In this document: positions 1-10,803 of the stretch, piece after piece
Layout of the letters: each line of letters begins with the position of its first letter
Position numbering within the stretch: the stretch's first letter is position 1
NCBI GenBank assembly: GCA_963995505.1
Contig: OZ023187.1
Location: 813,501-877,500, forward strand
Reading direction: 5' to 3'
From: Hypericum androsaemum
Lineage: Eukaryota; Streptophyta; Magnoliopsida; Malpighiales; Hypericaceae
Length of the DNA stretch: 64,000 nucleotides
The notes under the pieces: generated by a model
Database searches by the model: none
Told to the model about the DNA's origin: nothing
What the model saw: the letters and a program-made list of their open reading frames with translations, nothing else
Program-made: the position numbers and the translations under genes

Positions 1-215
1 TATGTTTACGAAAACTGTGCTTATCGAAATTTAGTTATGATATTCTAACGAGAAGAACACTTCTTCAGGAGTTAGTCATCCTTACATTTTCTATTGGTCA
101 CTTTTTGATTTGACATATTTTCAGTTTAGTACCAATGAACACTTACTCTAATGATATAAGGAAGATGAGACGGGGAAGGATGAGAGATTTTCAAATGCAA
201 CACTTTACTGATATC
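1..215. other. Left flank of copia insertion; no gene seen
   Basis: AT-rich single-copy-looking DNA with no convincing open frame. It is the sequence into which the copia element at 221-8616 inserted; the same locus resumes at 8622. Confidence 0.6.
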
Positions 216-220
216 CACTT
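216..220. repeat. Target site duplication of copia element, left copy
   Basis: The five bases CACTT directly precede the TG start of the 5' LTR and are repeated at 8617-8621 directly after the CA end of the 3' LTR. This is the 5-bp duplication expected from a copia integrase and fixes the element's ends. Confidence 0.92.
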
Positions 221-800
221 TGTTGGACCTTGGACCCATTAGGCAATTATTATTGTGCCTGATTGGGCACAGACCCATCATGCCCATAAGTTGGGTTGGA
301 AAGGCCGGTCAACTCGCGTTGACCGGCCCGATGCCACGTAGGCGCCACGTCAGCGTGACGTGGTGCTGACGCAGTTGCCACCAAAGGTGGCGGCCCACGT
401 AGCGCGCTGACGTGGCGGACATGCAGTCCGAAGTGCCACATGGCGGACATGCGTTCTGAAGTGCCACGTGGCACGCTATGTGGCAGACATGCGTCCCAGT
501 AGTGCCACGTGTCGCCACGTGGCACATTTTTGTAAGTTTTCCAATAACCACTCAATAAGAAAGGAAAAATTCTGAATTAGTTCCTGAATTTTGATCAGAT
601 TTTCTATAGAGAAAATCTCGTGAAAATTAATTACGAATCCGTTTAAACGTGATCGTAATTCGACTAGCACGAAGACATTGTGAACCCGAACCTGTGGACC
701 TCTTGCTTCAACAAGTAAGTAATTTATTATTAACGAATTAGTTTATTAATTATCTAGCTTTAACACGTAATTATTCGTTAACTATGCATTGAAACCTTCA
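221..800 (+). repeat. Copia 5' LTR (580 bp, promoter-less)
   Basis: Matches the 3' LTR at 7922-8616 from its TGTTG start to its CCTTCA end, but is 115 bp shorter. It has fewer copies of the 40-bp GACATGCG-type repeat (from about 418) and lacks the stretch that in the 3' LTR holds the TATA box. The GTGGCACATTTTTGTAAG junction near 513-536 marks the second deletion. An LTR without its TATA box should not start transcription of this copy. Confidence 0.93.
418..520 (+). repeat. Partial 40-bp tandem repeat in 5' LTR
   Basis: About two and a half units that start GACATGC and contain GCCACGTGGC-type palindromes. Three exact CACGTG cores are visible near 463, 505 and 515. The homologous array in the 3' LTR has about four and a half units. 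Confidence 0.8.
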
Positions 801-802
801 AT

Positions 803-814
803 CGGTATCAGAGC
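803..814 (+). other. Copia primer-binding site (initiator Met tRNA)
   Basis: CGGTATCAGAGC lies two bases after the 5' LTR. It matches, apart from its first base, the TGGTATCAGAGC sequence complementary to the 3' end of plant initiator methionine tRNA, the usual copia primer. Confidence 0.9.
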
Positions 815-1911
815 ATGGTTGAAACCATGTTTTGATGATGATATGATGTTTTAATTCAAATAATTATGTGATTTTTTGGGTTACAAATCGTATTAATTAT
901 GATTTTATTAAAAATCATAATCTCTTGGACTTTAATATAATTAATTTAGAACCAGCGGGATTAAATTAAATTTTGCCTAACCGCGTAGGCAAATTTGTGC
1001 ACGCGCGAAACCTTAAGGTACCAATCAGAAATTTGACCGCTTAAGTGGCACCTGCGTGTCATGGACTTCGGTGCAATTTTTAAAAAACTTGGGAATTAAT
1101 TAGAAATTTGCCCAAAAATCCCCAAATCAACAGAAGCCTAATCGGGCGATTTGGGGGCGTTTTTTCCCAAATCGAATTCCGTCGATTTCGTCAGAAATTT
1201 GACGATTTCGACGCCGTAAATCGACGATAGTCGATTCTCTGGCTTCCCCTCGACGTACCGATACCACATTTGTGGATCGACGTCACCGGAATCGCGAGAT
1301 TGAAGCTGACGACGGCGGAGAGGCGCGGAACGGAGAAGACGATCGCGATGGAGAACGGCCGCACGTCAGCCCGCGAGGCTGCTCAGGACGTGCTCTCGAG
1401 GCCGCGACGAGTGAAACGTGACCGGTCTCGACCGTTGGTTCGCCGCCGTTACACGGCGGTCGTAGGGGGAGCGGTGGTCGATTTTTCCGCCGATCGCGGG
1501 AGAAGAGAGAGAAAGTGAAGGGAAAATATGCGAGGGGCAAAATCATAATTTCATAATTTTTTCTGAAAATATTTATACCCAGGTCAAGAAAATCAAAAAA
1601 CTGGACGGATTGGCCTGGTTTCTTAGTTCGACCCAACCCGATTTACGGTCAATTTTGACTTAAGTCAAAATTGGACTTAAATTATTGGATAAAATCAGTT
1701 TTTATTCAATTAAAATCCAATAAATTGATAAAAATTTTGAGAAATTTTTGTCAATTAGGTTTATTAAAATTATAACGATATTTTTAATAAACTTAAATAG
1801 AAAATATTTTGGAACGAGTTCCGAGATATGTTAAATTTAACTAAAATCACATGAATTGATCCATAATATGAGAATTAACCCGAAATTGAATTGCAATTGT
1901 TGCAAGATTTG
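815..1911 (+). other. Copia 5' leader, no recognised gene
   Basis: About 1.1 kb between the primer site and the extra ORF. It is AT-rich except for a GC-rich block at about 1140-1520 with CG-rich runs and an 82-codon open frame (1270-1518) that has no recognisable domain. I see no host gene in it. Confidence 0.5.
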
Positions 1912-2493
1912 ATGGCTACTGGAGGAACGTATATGAACTTCTGTGCAACAGAACTTCGACAAAAGGTTCTGAAGCGCCGTTTACCGCTGCGTGTGCCTAA
2001 GGATGACATGTATGTTATCGTTGAGCACATCGAGGCTGTTCACCGGGAGATGCAAGACTGCATCTGGGCCGGAGGGTATGATCATGGAGAGGACTGGCCC
2101 TCCATGTTTCAAGACCTCCTGGTCACGCTGAAAATCCGTGAAGATATGTGTGTCTTCTCGGAGCCTGAGTTCAATACCCATAGAGATGCCCTCTATGGTT
2201 TGATCCACTATCTCGGGGAGAGGGGTCTTCGTAGAGAAATGATACCTTCTCCTGTTCTGGAGCTGCGAAGCGGTTTGATTTTGAACCGCTACCTTTCTAA
2301 GGAATACTATTATAGTTTTCCTCCGCTTCTGATCATCTGGATTATGGAATCGATCCCGGTTTCGGCGGTGAACTTGAAACTTTCCACCGGACCGTCCTCG
2401 CACCCGGTCCCCACAGGATCATCCTCGAATCCGGATTCAGATATGTATCTGGATTCTCCTACCGGATCGCCTGGACATCCGATCCCTGTGTGA
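1912..2493 (+). CDS. Extra open frame upstream of copia gag, unknown function
   Basis: An uninterrupted frame of 193 codons from the ATG at 1912 (open back to 1891) to TGA at 2491-2493. It lies between the primer-binding site and gag on the element's coding strand. I do not recognise a family. The first two thirds look like a folded domain with charged and aromatic residues (for example EHIEAVHREMQDCIW near residues 40-54), and the last 45 residues are a Ser/Pro/Gly-rich tail with repeats of the type TGSSSNP and SPTGSPG. It is intact while the neighbouring gag-pol frame holds seven stops. It may be an element-specific extra protein, as the ORF1 of Ogre elements is in Ty3/gypsy, or a captured host fragment: an AATAAAG-like signal near 2636 would suit a captured 3' end. 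Confidence 0.45.
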   Translation: MATGGTYMNFCATELRQKVLKRRLPLRVPKDDMYVIVEHIEAVHREMQDCIWAGGYDHGEDWPSMFQDLLVTLKIREDMCVFSEPEFNTHRDALYGLIHYLGERGLRREMIPSPVLELRSGLILNRYLSKEYYYSFPPLLIIWIMESIPVSAVNLKLSTGPSSHPVPTGSSSNPDSDMYLDSPTGSPGHPIPV

Positions 2494-2869
2494 TTACATG
2501 TTATCTTTAACTGTCCCCATGTACATATGTTATTTTTGGGGGGCTTTTGTACAATAGGTTGAGATCTTGTCTGAGTTTTTGTGCATGTACGAGCACACTC
2601 AGAGTGTACAAATGTAAGTGTCAAATATGTAATTAAATAAAGATATTTGTTTAATTGCTTCCACTTGAGTTTACTATCGATGAACTTTAAACGGTTGAAG
2701 TTTAAAATTAATACTTGAATAGTGAGGGGAAGCATGCCCGCGACCCACTTCGATTTTGAGATTAATTAAGGACTTCATATCGTTAAAAGTTATGAGTGAA
2801 TAGTAAATTGTATCATATTGCCAAATCAAAATTCTAATATGTTCTCATATTAAAAAAATTCCTATAGAG

Positions 2870-5800
2870 ATGTCAGTTGCTTCTAGATCCATCATAGCTG
2901 AGCTAAACCGTGAGTTAAAACTCAATGGTAAAAACTATGAGAATTGGAGCATGAAAATCCAATATGTGCTTAAGGAACAAGAGGTTCTGGAGCACATACA
3001 TGTAATAATGGATGAGCCTGAAGAAGGCACAACTGCTCAACATAGGCGAGACAAAGAAGCTTATATTATTTGGAAGAGAAAGAATACTACTGCTCGATTA
3101 ATTTTACTACGTTCAATGATGGATGATATCACCCGATAATTTCGCGTGCATGACAACGCGAAAGAGTTATGGGATGCTCTCAAACAAAAATTTGGAAAGC
3201 TTTCAGTGTCAAAGCTGCGTGCTTTGACCATAAGGTTTGATACTTTTAAAAAGCGTCCGGAGGTTCCCATGAGGAAATACTTAAGAGTGATGTCCAATAT
3301 GATTAGTGAACTAGCAGAGGCTGGTCACATACTTAGCAACGAGCAGCAGATTCAAGCTGTCATCCATTCTCTACCACCAAGTTGGGAACAGATGAAGATG
3401 AATCTTACCCATTCCGATCATTTGGTAACATTTGATGATGTTGCCAGACACCTTGAGCTGGAGTAAGATCGCCTCCTAACTATGAAATCCCACCCTGAAG
3501 CCCATTCGATTTGTTCGACTGGGAGTGGTAGGAAAAAGAAGAAAGGTAAAGGGAAGGGTAAGTGTAAACAAACTCCAAAGGTTGAAAACCATGGAACCAA
3601 GTTGGATGGCTCCAAGGCTAAAAAGAACAAGCGGTTTAACATTTCAAAAGTGAAATATTTTAACTGTCAACAGAAAGGATATTTTGCAAAAGATTGCAAG
3701 ATGCCCAAGCAGGTACATCTAAACTCAAGTGTGAGTAAGTTGTATGTATCCTCTTGTACCCTTCTAACTAAGTCACATTCTATGTGAGTGATTGATTCAG
3801 GAGCAACAGACCACATAGCTAGAGACCATTGTTCGTTCGTTGAATACAGGCGGTTGCCGGCTGGAGCAAAAACTATTTTTGTTGGTAACAACTCGTGCGT
3901 GGATGTGAAAGGCCTGGGCACTTGTAGATTATACCTTTGTGGTGGTCGTGCCCTTCTTTTACACGACGTGTTGTTTGCTCCAGACATTCGAAGGAACCTG
4001 ATCTCAGTTTCAGCCTTAATGTCTTTAGGTTTTCGGTTGTCGTTTGAGGACGATACCGTTAGATAATTTTTGGATGATACATATTTTGGCCTTGGATATA
4101 TATCGGAAAGTTTTTTGATTCTGGATATTGATCCTTGTGAAAGTTTTTCCTTTGTCACTAGTTCAAACTCATCAGAGGATGATATTAAACTATGGCATTC
4201 TAGACTTGGCCACATCGGTCAGGATCGTTTAAACCGTCTAGCTAAGGCAGGACTGTTGAAAAATATAGAGAAATCTATATTACCCAGATGCGTATCCTGT
4301 CTAGAAGGAAAAAGTACTAAGAAATTTTTCGGTACTGGGGCTAGAGCCAAATTTCCACTACAATTAGTCCATTCTAACATATGTGGTCCAATGAACGTGA
4401 GGGCAAGGCATGGAGCATATTACTTCATCACCTTCATTAACGACTATACTAGATATGGTCTGATATACCTGATTTCTCACAAGTCTGAAGCCTTAAACTA
4501 CTTCATGACATACATGAGTTTTGTTGAGAATCAGAAGGATAGAAAGATAAAGGCCTTACGAACTGATCGTGGCCGTGAATATCTTTCTGATGAGTTCAAA
4601 GCTCTATGCATTGAAAAAGGAATTGAACACCAGTTGTCCATTCTTTATACACCACAGCAAAACAGAGTTGCTGAAAGAAGGAATAGAACCCTTCTTGATA
4701 TGGTTAGATCGATGATGGCAGAGGCAAGTTTGACTATATCATTCTATGGAGATGCGCTCCTGACTGCCGCATACGTTCTAAACTGTATTCCCTCTAAGTC
4801 TGTTACAGCTACTCCTTACGAAATGTGGACAGATCGAAAGCCCGATTTATCCTATTTTAAGCCATGGGGGTGTACGTCCTATGTCCATTCCACCTCAAGT
4901 ACTTTCGGTAGACTAGGACCGAGGGGTAGAAAAAGTATCTTTATAAGATACCCAGAGGTATCTAAAGGGTACGTGTTCATGGGTGAACTGGACAATGGAC
5001 ATGTAACAGAATTTGAATCGCGCGATGTCACGTTTTTGGAAAATGAATTTCTAAAGTTGGGAGAGGTTAGTGATGACCTTACCCTATATGAGATAAATGA
5101 ACCAGAGTCATCTGGATCACTTCTTCCGAGTGGAAGAATTGAAGAGGAAGATAGAGATTTTCCAACTCAAAATGACCCGGAAGGTCGTGATCTGAGTCCT
5201 GAAAGGGAGGTAATTCCTTATTCCAGTAGGAGTACGGTATTTTTACCCAGTGGGAGTGCGATTCTTGAATATGATGAATATATGAGAGATGTTTATCAAA
5301 ACCAGGAATACCGTAGGTCTAGCAGAACTAGCATACCACGCCGACGATTTGACATCGAAGGCGAGACTAATGCATTCTTGGTATCACTAAAAAAATTTGG
5401 TGGTTCAAGTGAAATTCTTCTGGCCATCCTGCAGGATGAAGATGAACCAAAGAATGTATCTGGAGTTTTGTCATCTCTAAAACGAAATGAATGGATGAAT
5501 GCAATGGAAGAAGAAATATCTTATATGATAAAAAACCAGGTTTGAGATCTGGTTGACCTACCTAAAGGGCGTAAGACAATTGGGAATAAGTAAATTCTCA
5601 AAATCAAGTGAAATGCAGATGGCAGTATCAAAAGATACAAAGCGCGTTTAGTTGCCCAAGGGTTTACACAACAGGCTGGGATAGATTACGAGGAAAATTT
5701 TGCACCTGTTGTTAGATTTACGTCAATTAGGGTCATTTTAGCTATGGTTGCTAACATGAATCTAGAATTACATCAAATGGATGTAAAGACTGCTTTTCTC

Positions 5801-7012
5801 CATGAAAAATTGGATGAAAAAATCTATATGATTCAGCCTGAGGGCTACGTTCAAAAAGGCTACGAACACAAAGTTTATAAATTGAATAGATTAATTTATG
5901 GCCTTAAGCAATCATCTAGACAGTGGTATATTCGCTTTCATAATACGATCATGCAGCATGATTTTATAATGATAGACGAAGATCACTGCATGTATGTTAA
6001 GCGATCAGGAAAGAAGTTTGTTATCATCATTTTGTATGTTGATGACATACTTTTAGCTGGAAATGACATGGAATTTCTGATCGAAATCAAAGATTGGTTA
6101 TCTTCCAACTTTAAAATGAAAGACATGGGTGAAGCGGATTACATACTCGGAGTTAAGATTTCGAGGAATCGTTCGAAAAGAATAGTGTCTCTTTTACAAG
6201 AGATATATATTTGCAAAGTAGTAGAACGTTTCAATTGTGATCACAGTAACCCAAAATACGTCCCATTGGTAAAAGGTCATAATTTGGGTAAGGACATGTG
6301 CCCAAAAAATAGCTAAACAATGTGGGGACATGGAGAAGATTCCTTATGCCAATGCAGTTGGATGCGTGATGTACGCAATATTGTGTACTAGACCTGATAT
6401 TTGCTATGTTGTTGGGATAGCAAGCAGATATCTGTCTGATCCAGGCAATGCTCACTGGAAGGCTGTCAAAGGGATTTTGAAATATTTGAACACTACTGCA
6501 GAATACTCCTTGTGCTATCAAGGCCATGACCTGATATTGAGTGGCTATACTAATGCTGATTGGGGAGGAGATGTGGATAAGAAAAAGTCTACATCTGGAT
6601 TCATTTTCTTGTTGAACGGGGGTGCTATCTCATGGAGTAGTAAGAAGCAAACATGTGTATCTCTGTCAACAATGGAAGCAGAATATGTAGCTTCAGCTCA
6701 TGCTTCACAAGAAGCGGTATGGTTGAAGAAATTCTTAAGGCATCTCTCCCTGATCAACTCGACGGAGTCCGTGAGTTTATTCTGTGACAACCAGACAGCT
6801 ATAGCATATGCTAAGGATCCTAGATTCCATAGCAGGGCTAAGCATATAGATATTAAATTTTACTTTGTTAGAAATTTAATAAAATATAAAGAACTGTGTA
6901 TGAAACACATATCTACACGAGATATGGTCGCAGATTCAATAACTAAAGCATTACCTCGAGAAGTGTTCGAGAAATATGTTAAGTCATTGGGTTTACGATG
7001 GTTTCATTTGTA
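2870..7012 (+). pseudogene. Copia gag-pol, inactivated
   Basis: A single frame runs from ATG 2870 to about 6316, then continues one frame over from 6330 to the stop at 7010-7012. Order: UBN2-type gag (2870-3460), a zinc knuckle near 3655-3700 that has lost its first Cys and its His (both now Tyr), aspartic protease with IDSGATDH (3791-3814), integrase zinc-binding region (WHSRLGH, about 4194) and core, reverse transcriptase with YVDD near 6038, RNase H (about 6530-6960). In-frame stops: TAA 3137, TAA 3464, TGA 3785, TAA 4064, TGA 5543, TAA 5591, TGA 5609; the frameshift lies about 6300-6330. In the integrase core the first Asp of the usual DDY motif reads Asn (INDYTRYG, about 4435). The order of domains is typical of copia. 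Confidence 0.93.
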
Positions 7013-7921
7013 ATCCAATTAGTTGGAATAAAGGAGTTTTATTTGGCAATATGAGTTATTTATGAAATATGTCGGACAGAGAAGTAGCCCACTCACACGG
7101 GTGTTTACCTCAGTGAGAGTCAAGAAGTTGATTCCTAGATGAGATGAAGCAGTTATTGGACATTCATAAGTGCATGTCCTATGACGGAATACCGTCTTGC
7201 TCAAGAGCAAGTTTCCTTATGGGATGCAGGAATAAGTTACTGCATTTGGATTTTCTATAATCCATATGATAAGATATAAGTGGAACTTATCATACTGTCT
7301 GTCCTATTAGCTTAGAGTTAAGCTAAGGCTGATACTCTAGTATGGTGTTAAATGATATGTGTCCCTTTAAAAAAGAATATACACCGTAACATGTAATCAG
7401 TATCATGTGTGCTACTCGACCACTGGATGGGATGAAAATATTGAGTAATTTTACAATCCCTGGTGTGAGACCAATTTTTGAGAACTGTGATTCCCAAAAC
7501 CTACCCTTAAGATCCTAAACGTATTCTGGAAGTATGATCCAGTGCTGCTAGCTTGGAAAGTTCATGAAAAGGTTATGGCATAGCGATTCGACCTGGTAGA
7601 GCTCACCAGAAAAGTAGCCTGTATCATTATGAAAAGAATATAGTTAAGGGAGAAGGAATTCTGTTCATCACATTCTGAGTTTCGTGGTTCAGGTGTACCA
7701 ATTGTATTAAAAAGTACAATAGTGAACCCGAATATAATTGTTTGAAAATACTGATGTGAACAATGGAATGTGACATGAGTCCTGGGGTAATAGCATACAT
7801 TATACAAAAAGGTTGTCGAGATGCTACTATTCAAGTAACCTGAGTGTCCGTGCTCTTGAATTTGGCTTAACATACTCGACGTGTGCTGGTCGCACGAAAT
7901 CTTTTAAAGAAATCTGATAAC
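7013..7921 (+). other. Copia 3' untranslated region, no gene
   Basis: About 900 bp between the pol stop and the 3' LTR without a convincing frame on either strand. No clean polypurine tract is visible directly before the LTR; the purine-rich AAAGAAATCTGATAAC at the junction is weak. Confidence 0.6.
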
Positions 7922-8117
7922 TGTTGATCAAGGTCAATCAGGCAATTATTATTGTGCCTGATTGGGCCCAGGCCCATAAGTTGGGTTGGATGGGCCGGTC
8001 AACCTGCGTTGACCAGCCCGATGCTACGTAGGTGCCACGGCAGCGTGACGTGGCACTGATGTAGTTACCACCAAAGGTGGCGGCCCACGTGGTGCGTTGA
8101 CGTGGCGCCACGTGGGA

Positions 8118-8308
8118 GACATGCAGTCCAAAGTGCCACGTGGTACGCCACGTGGCAGACATGCGGTTCGAAGTGCTGCGTGGTATGCTACGTGGCAGAC
8201 ATGCGGTTCGAAGTACCATGTGGCACGCTGCGTGGCGGACATGCGATCCGAAGTGCCACGTGGCACGCCATGTGGCAGACATGCGTCCTAGTAGTGCCAC
8301 GTGGTGCA
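8118..8308 (+). repeat. 40-bp tandem repeat rich in G-box palindromes (3' LTR)
   Basis: About four and a half units of roughly 40 bp, each starting GACATGC and ending in CACGTGGCA-type sequence. Counting the flanks from about 8090 to 8303, six exact CACGTG cores are visible, several within the full palindrome GCCACGTGGC. This core is the binding site of plant bZIP (ABRE/G-box) and bHLH factors. Confidence 0.85.
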
Positions 8309-8329
8309 TTCTGGTGTGCCGGATTTCCC

Positions 8330-8336
8330 TATAAAA
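8330..8336 (+). promoter_or_regulatory. TATA box of copia 3' LTR
   Basis: TATAAAA in the context CCCTATAAAAGGG lies just downstream of the G-box repeat array, as in a typical LTR U3 promoter. The 5' LTR lacks this stretch. Confidence 0.8.
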
Positions 8337-8621
8337 GGGAAAATCCAGCTGGACCAAATTGTAAGTTTTCCAATAACCACTCAATAAGAAAGAAAAAATT
8401 CTGGATTAGTTCCTGAATTTTGATCAGATTTTCTCGTAAAAATTAATTACGAATCTGTTTAAACGTGATCGTAATTCGACTAGCACGAAGACATTGTGGA
8501 CCCGAACCTGTGGACCTCTTGCTTCAACAAGTAAGTGATTTATTATTAACTAATTAGTTTGTTAATTATCTGACTTTAACACGTAATTACTCGTTAATTA
8601 CGCGTTAAAACCTTCACACTT

Positions 8622-9325
8622 AACATTAACCACACAATAATTGCATTAAGATAGTAATTAAGATTCCCTTTTACAAATTGGGTGGACGAGGTTGATTTGC
8701 GGTCGAATTTGGAGGATTTCCACCTACCGTCTGCCAAGAACACTAACTTTCAAGCGAGGAAGAAGGCTGATATTACCTACACCAGTGAGGATCTACGTTG
8801 GTCGGAGTACGATGTGGATTTTTGATGCGCCTCAGCTAATTTGTATCACCCTTGACTACCCGACTTGTGGGTTTGCCTGGGTGAGTCACTAGATATGACA
8901 TTGGATTTGTCAATATAGTTACTCGTTTAGGTCTTGGCTTTATTTTTAGTCTTTTTTTTTCCTTTTTTTCCTTTCTCACTTCATTCTGCTATTTTTTTTC
9001 TAATTAATAAAGGTTTGTAATTATAAAAAAAGATAGTAAATTTTTTTTTAGTTTAACTAATTGGTATCCGGTCCATTGGACCGACTAATCTAATTTCGAG
9101 CTGGATAGGACCTTTAAAAGGTGGCAAATATCTCCCAACAAATATTTAACATCAAAGAAATAGTAAATATATTTGGTATCAAATGACTGGCCCATTCTTC
9201 AAATTAGCCGATCTAATAATTAAGAAATAGAGACGGAAACGAATTTCAATTTTATTTAATAATCATCGGGTTGGTGCATTGATTACATAAATTTCCGCCA
9301 TCTAGGGATCTAATGAAACTAAGTA
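8622..9325. other. Spacer with one short coding-like fragment
   Basis: On the plus strand 8658-8825 is open and ends at TGA; it reads as an acidic, coding-like tail (for example VDEVDLRSNLEDFHLPSAK) of unknown family, perhaps the last exon of a gene or element cut by the copia insertion. The rest is AT-rich with a poly-T run near 8952-8976. A dispersed repeat near 9120-9170 (GGTGGCAAATATCTCCCAAC) has a diverged relative near 44845-44885. Confidence 0.35.
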
Positions 9326-9939
9326 TCAATTCCCGCAATAGATACGGCAAACACAAGTATCGCTAGGCTTCTTGAAGAAGAAACAAATCCCCTCAGTGTC
9401 TGAACCGAACTTGGCCACGCAGTCTTTCTTGCACTTGGCGTCTTGGCAACCTCCACCGTATAACGCCTTGGTGCCACAAAGAACAATTGCCGAGCTCATC
9501 TGGCAATCTGCATTCATCAAACAAGTTTCTCATCCTATCTCTCATATGATTGGACTACTATTATTTGTTATAGATGTTTCTATGTTTCGTTTTCGCCATC
9601 CTAACAAAGCAGATAAACCATTCTATAAGTTTATTTCAAATGATACATAATAGGGCCAAAGGATATTTAACGAAATGACACAAGACATCGTTAAATTTAA
9701 AAAGGTTCAGGTTCAGGTTCAAATCCTTTCAAATGTATATATGATGAAAAAATTTACCAATCCAAAAAATATGCATAATAGGGTGAAGATTTGATTTCAT
9801 ATTTTATTACTGGAGTTCAAATCTATTTGTTAAGAGATAAAAGAATATGTAAATAAAGAATCTTGGTATAAAATAGCAGCATACCAGAGGAGACAAGCAG
9901 AAGGATGAGGAAAATGGTAATAGTTGAGACACTTTTCAT
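9326..9939 (-). CDS. Defensin-like secreted cysteine-rich peptide, copy 1
   Basis: Two exons on the minus strand: 9939-9885 and 9507-9326, with a GT-AG intron in phase 1. The product is about 78 residues. Exon 1 encodes a hydrophobic signal peptide (MKSVSTITIFLILLLVSS); exon 2 encodes the mature peptide. The mature part has nine cysteines, including a GGGC-x4-C-x3-C cluster and a CxC followed by a final Cys four residues before the end, the layout of plant defensin-like (DEFL) peptides. Such peptides are secreted and act in defence or cell signalling; which applies here is not visible. Exon 1 is exactly as long as in the paralogue at 27098-27747, the intron has the same phase, and both share LYGGGC. 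The start is the only ATG before the hydrophobic run. Confidence 0.8.
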
Positions 9940-10646
9940 GGTGGTTTTGTAATAGTAGCTAAAGCAACTAGTATATATCTGATTAATTCTCTAGAACTCA
10001 CTTGATATTTTCGTTTTGTGGGAAGTTGAACGGCGATGTGCTATTTATAGGCATCAAAAAAAATTTTTGAAAAGTTATAGGCATCAATTTAGGATCAAAT
10101 TTCATAGTTACCATATACGTAACATTTGTGAATTTGTTATATTCCAGAGTCGATCATTATTTAACTTTATTTTAGGATGCGATTCTCGCAATGATGACTT
10201 TTATATTCGTAAAATTTGAACCAAATTTTCTTTAAATGAAATTCTAAATTTTTTTATCACTTGAACAAGTTTTAAGATTTGAAACATTAATGGGACTCTT
10301 GCGGCAATAAGTGATTTTCCATATATAGGAAAGTAGATATCTTCTTGTTTCCATAATTGGACTTTAACATCTTTTGCAAATAAGCCTACTTAACTAAGAT
10401 TGAGTTTTTAAAATCTTATAGTGTGTTTTTCATATTCACAATAACGACTACTCTATAATTGAATAGTATCAAATTTTTTTAGGATAATTTTTTTAATAGT
10501 ATCGGCCACTTCTTGTGATGTATTTTCGAATTATGGTACCTAGTTGTTTCCTTTGTGTCAAAGGACATTTAGCCTTACGGCATAGTAGTAGGACGATGTA
10601 ATTCTTTGAGTAAATAATTTATCTTAAAAAAATTGCTTCCCTTGTA

Positions 10647-10803
10647 CATTAAATGATTTTTCCATACATAGGAAAGTTGATATCTTATTTGTAAGGAAAC
10701 CATAATAACATTAAATGATTTTCCATATATTGATATCTTATTTTTTATGGAATCCATACTAACATTAAATGATTTTCTGATATCTACTTTTTATGGGATC
10801 CAT
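10647..10803. repeat. Degenerate tandem repeat, about 60 bp x 3
   Basis: Three imperfect units each run from CATTAAATGATTTT through CCATA and GATATCT to ATGG(A/G)ATCCAT or its variants. They lie upstream of defensin-like copy 1. Similar sequence (TATGGAAAATCAT, GGTAATAATAT) lies in the matching upstream position of copy 2 (26756-26985). Confidence 0.6.

Larger units (their letters stand above)
221..8616 (+). mobile_element. Ty1/copia LTR retrotransposon, complete but degenerate
   Basis: About 8.4 kb long, bounded by related LTRs (221-800 and 7922-8616) that begin TGTTG and end CA, with a 5-bp CACTT duplication outside. Inside are a primer-binding site, about 2 kb of leader that includes an extra open frame (1912-2493), a gag-pol frame in copia order (gag, protease, integrase, reverse transcriptase, RNase H; 2870-7012) and a long 3' untranslated stretch (7013-7921). 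Seven in-frame stops and a frameshift make it unable to encode its own proteins. The LTRs differ by substitutions and by deletions in the 5' copy, so the insertion is not recent. Confidence 0.95.
7922..8616 (+). repeat. Copia 3' LTR (695 bp, with TATA box)
   Basis: Starts TGTTG and ends CCTTCA, followed by the target duplication CACTT. It keeps the TATA box and the longer version of the internal tandem repeat, so it is closer to the ancestral LTR than the 5' copy. Transcription from it would read rightwards into 8.6-9.3 kb, towards the convergent defensin-like gene at 9326-9939. Confidence 0.93.

Noticed and set aside
8024..8416. Several frames on both strands in the copia 3' LTR
   Set aside because: They are translations of the 40-bp tandem repeat; the repeat length does not favour one frame and nothing protein-like is conserved.
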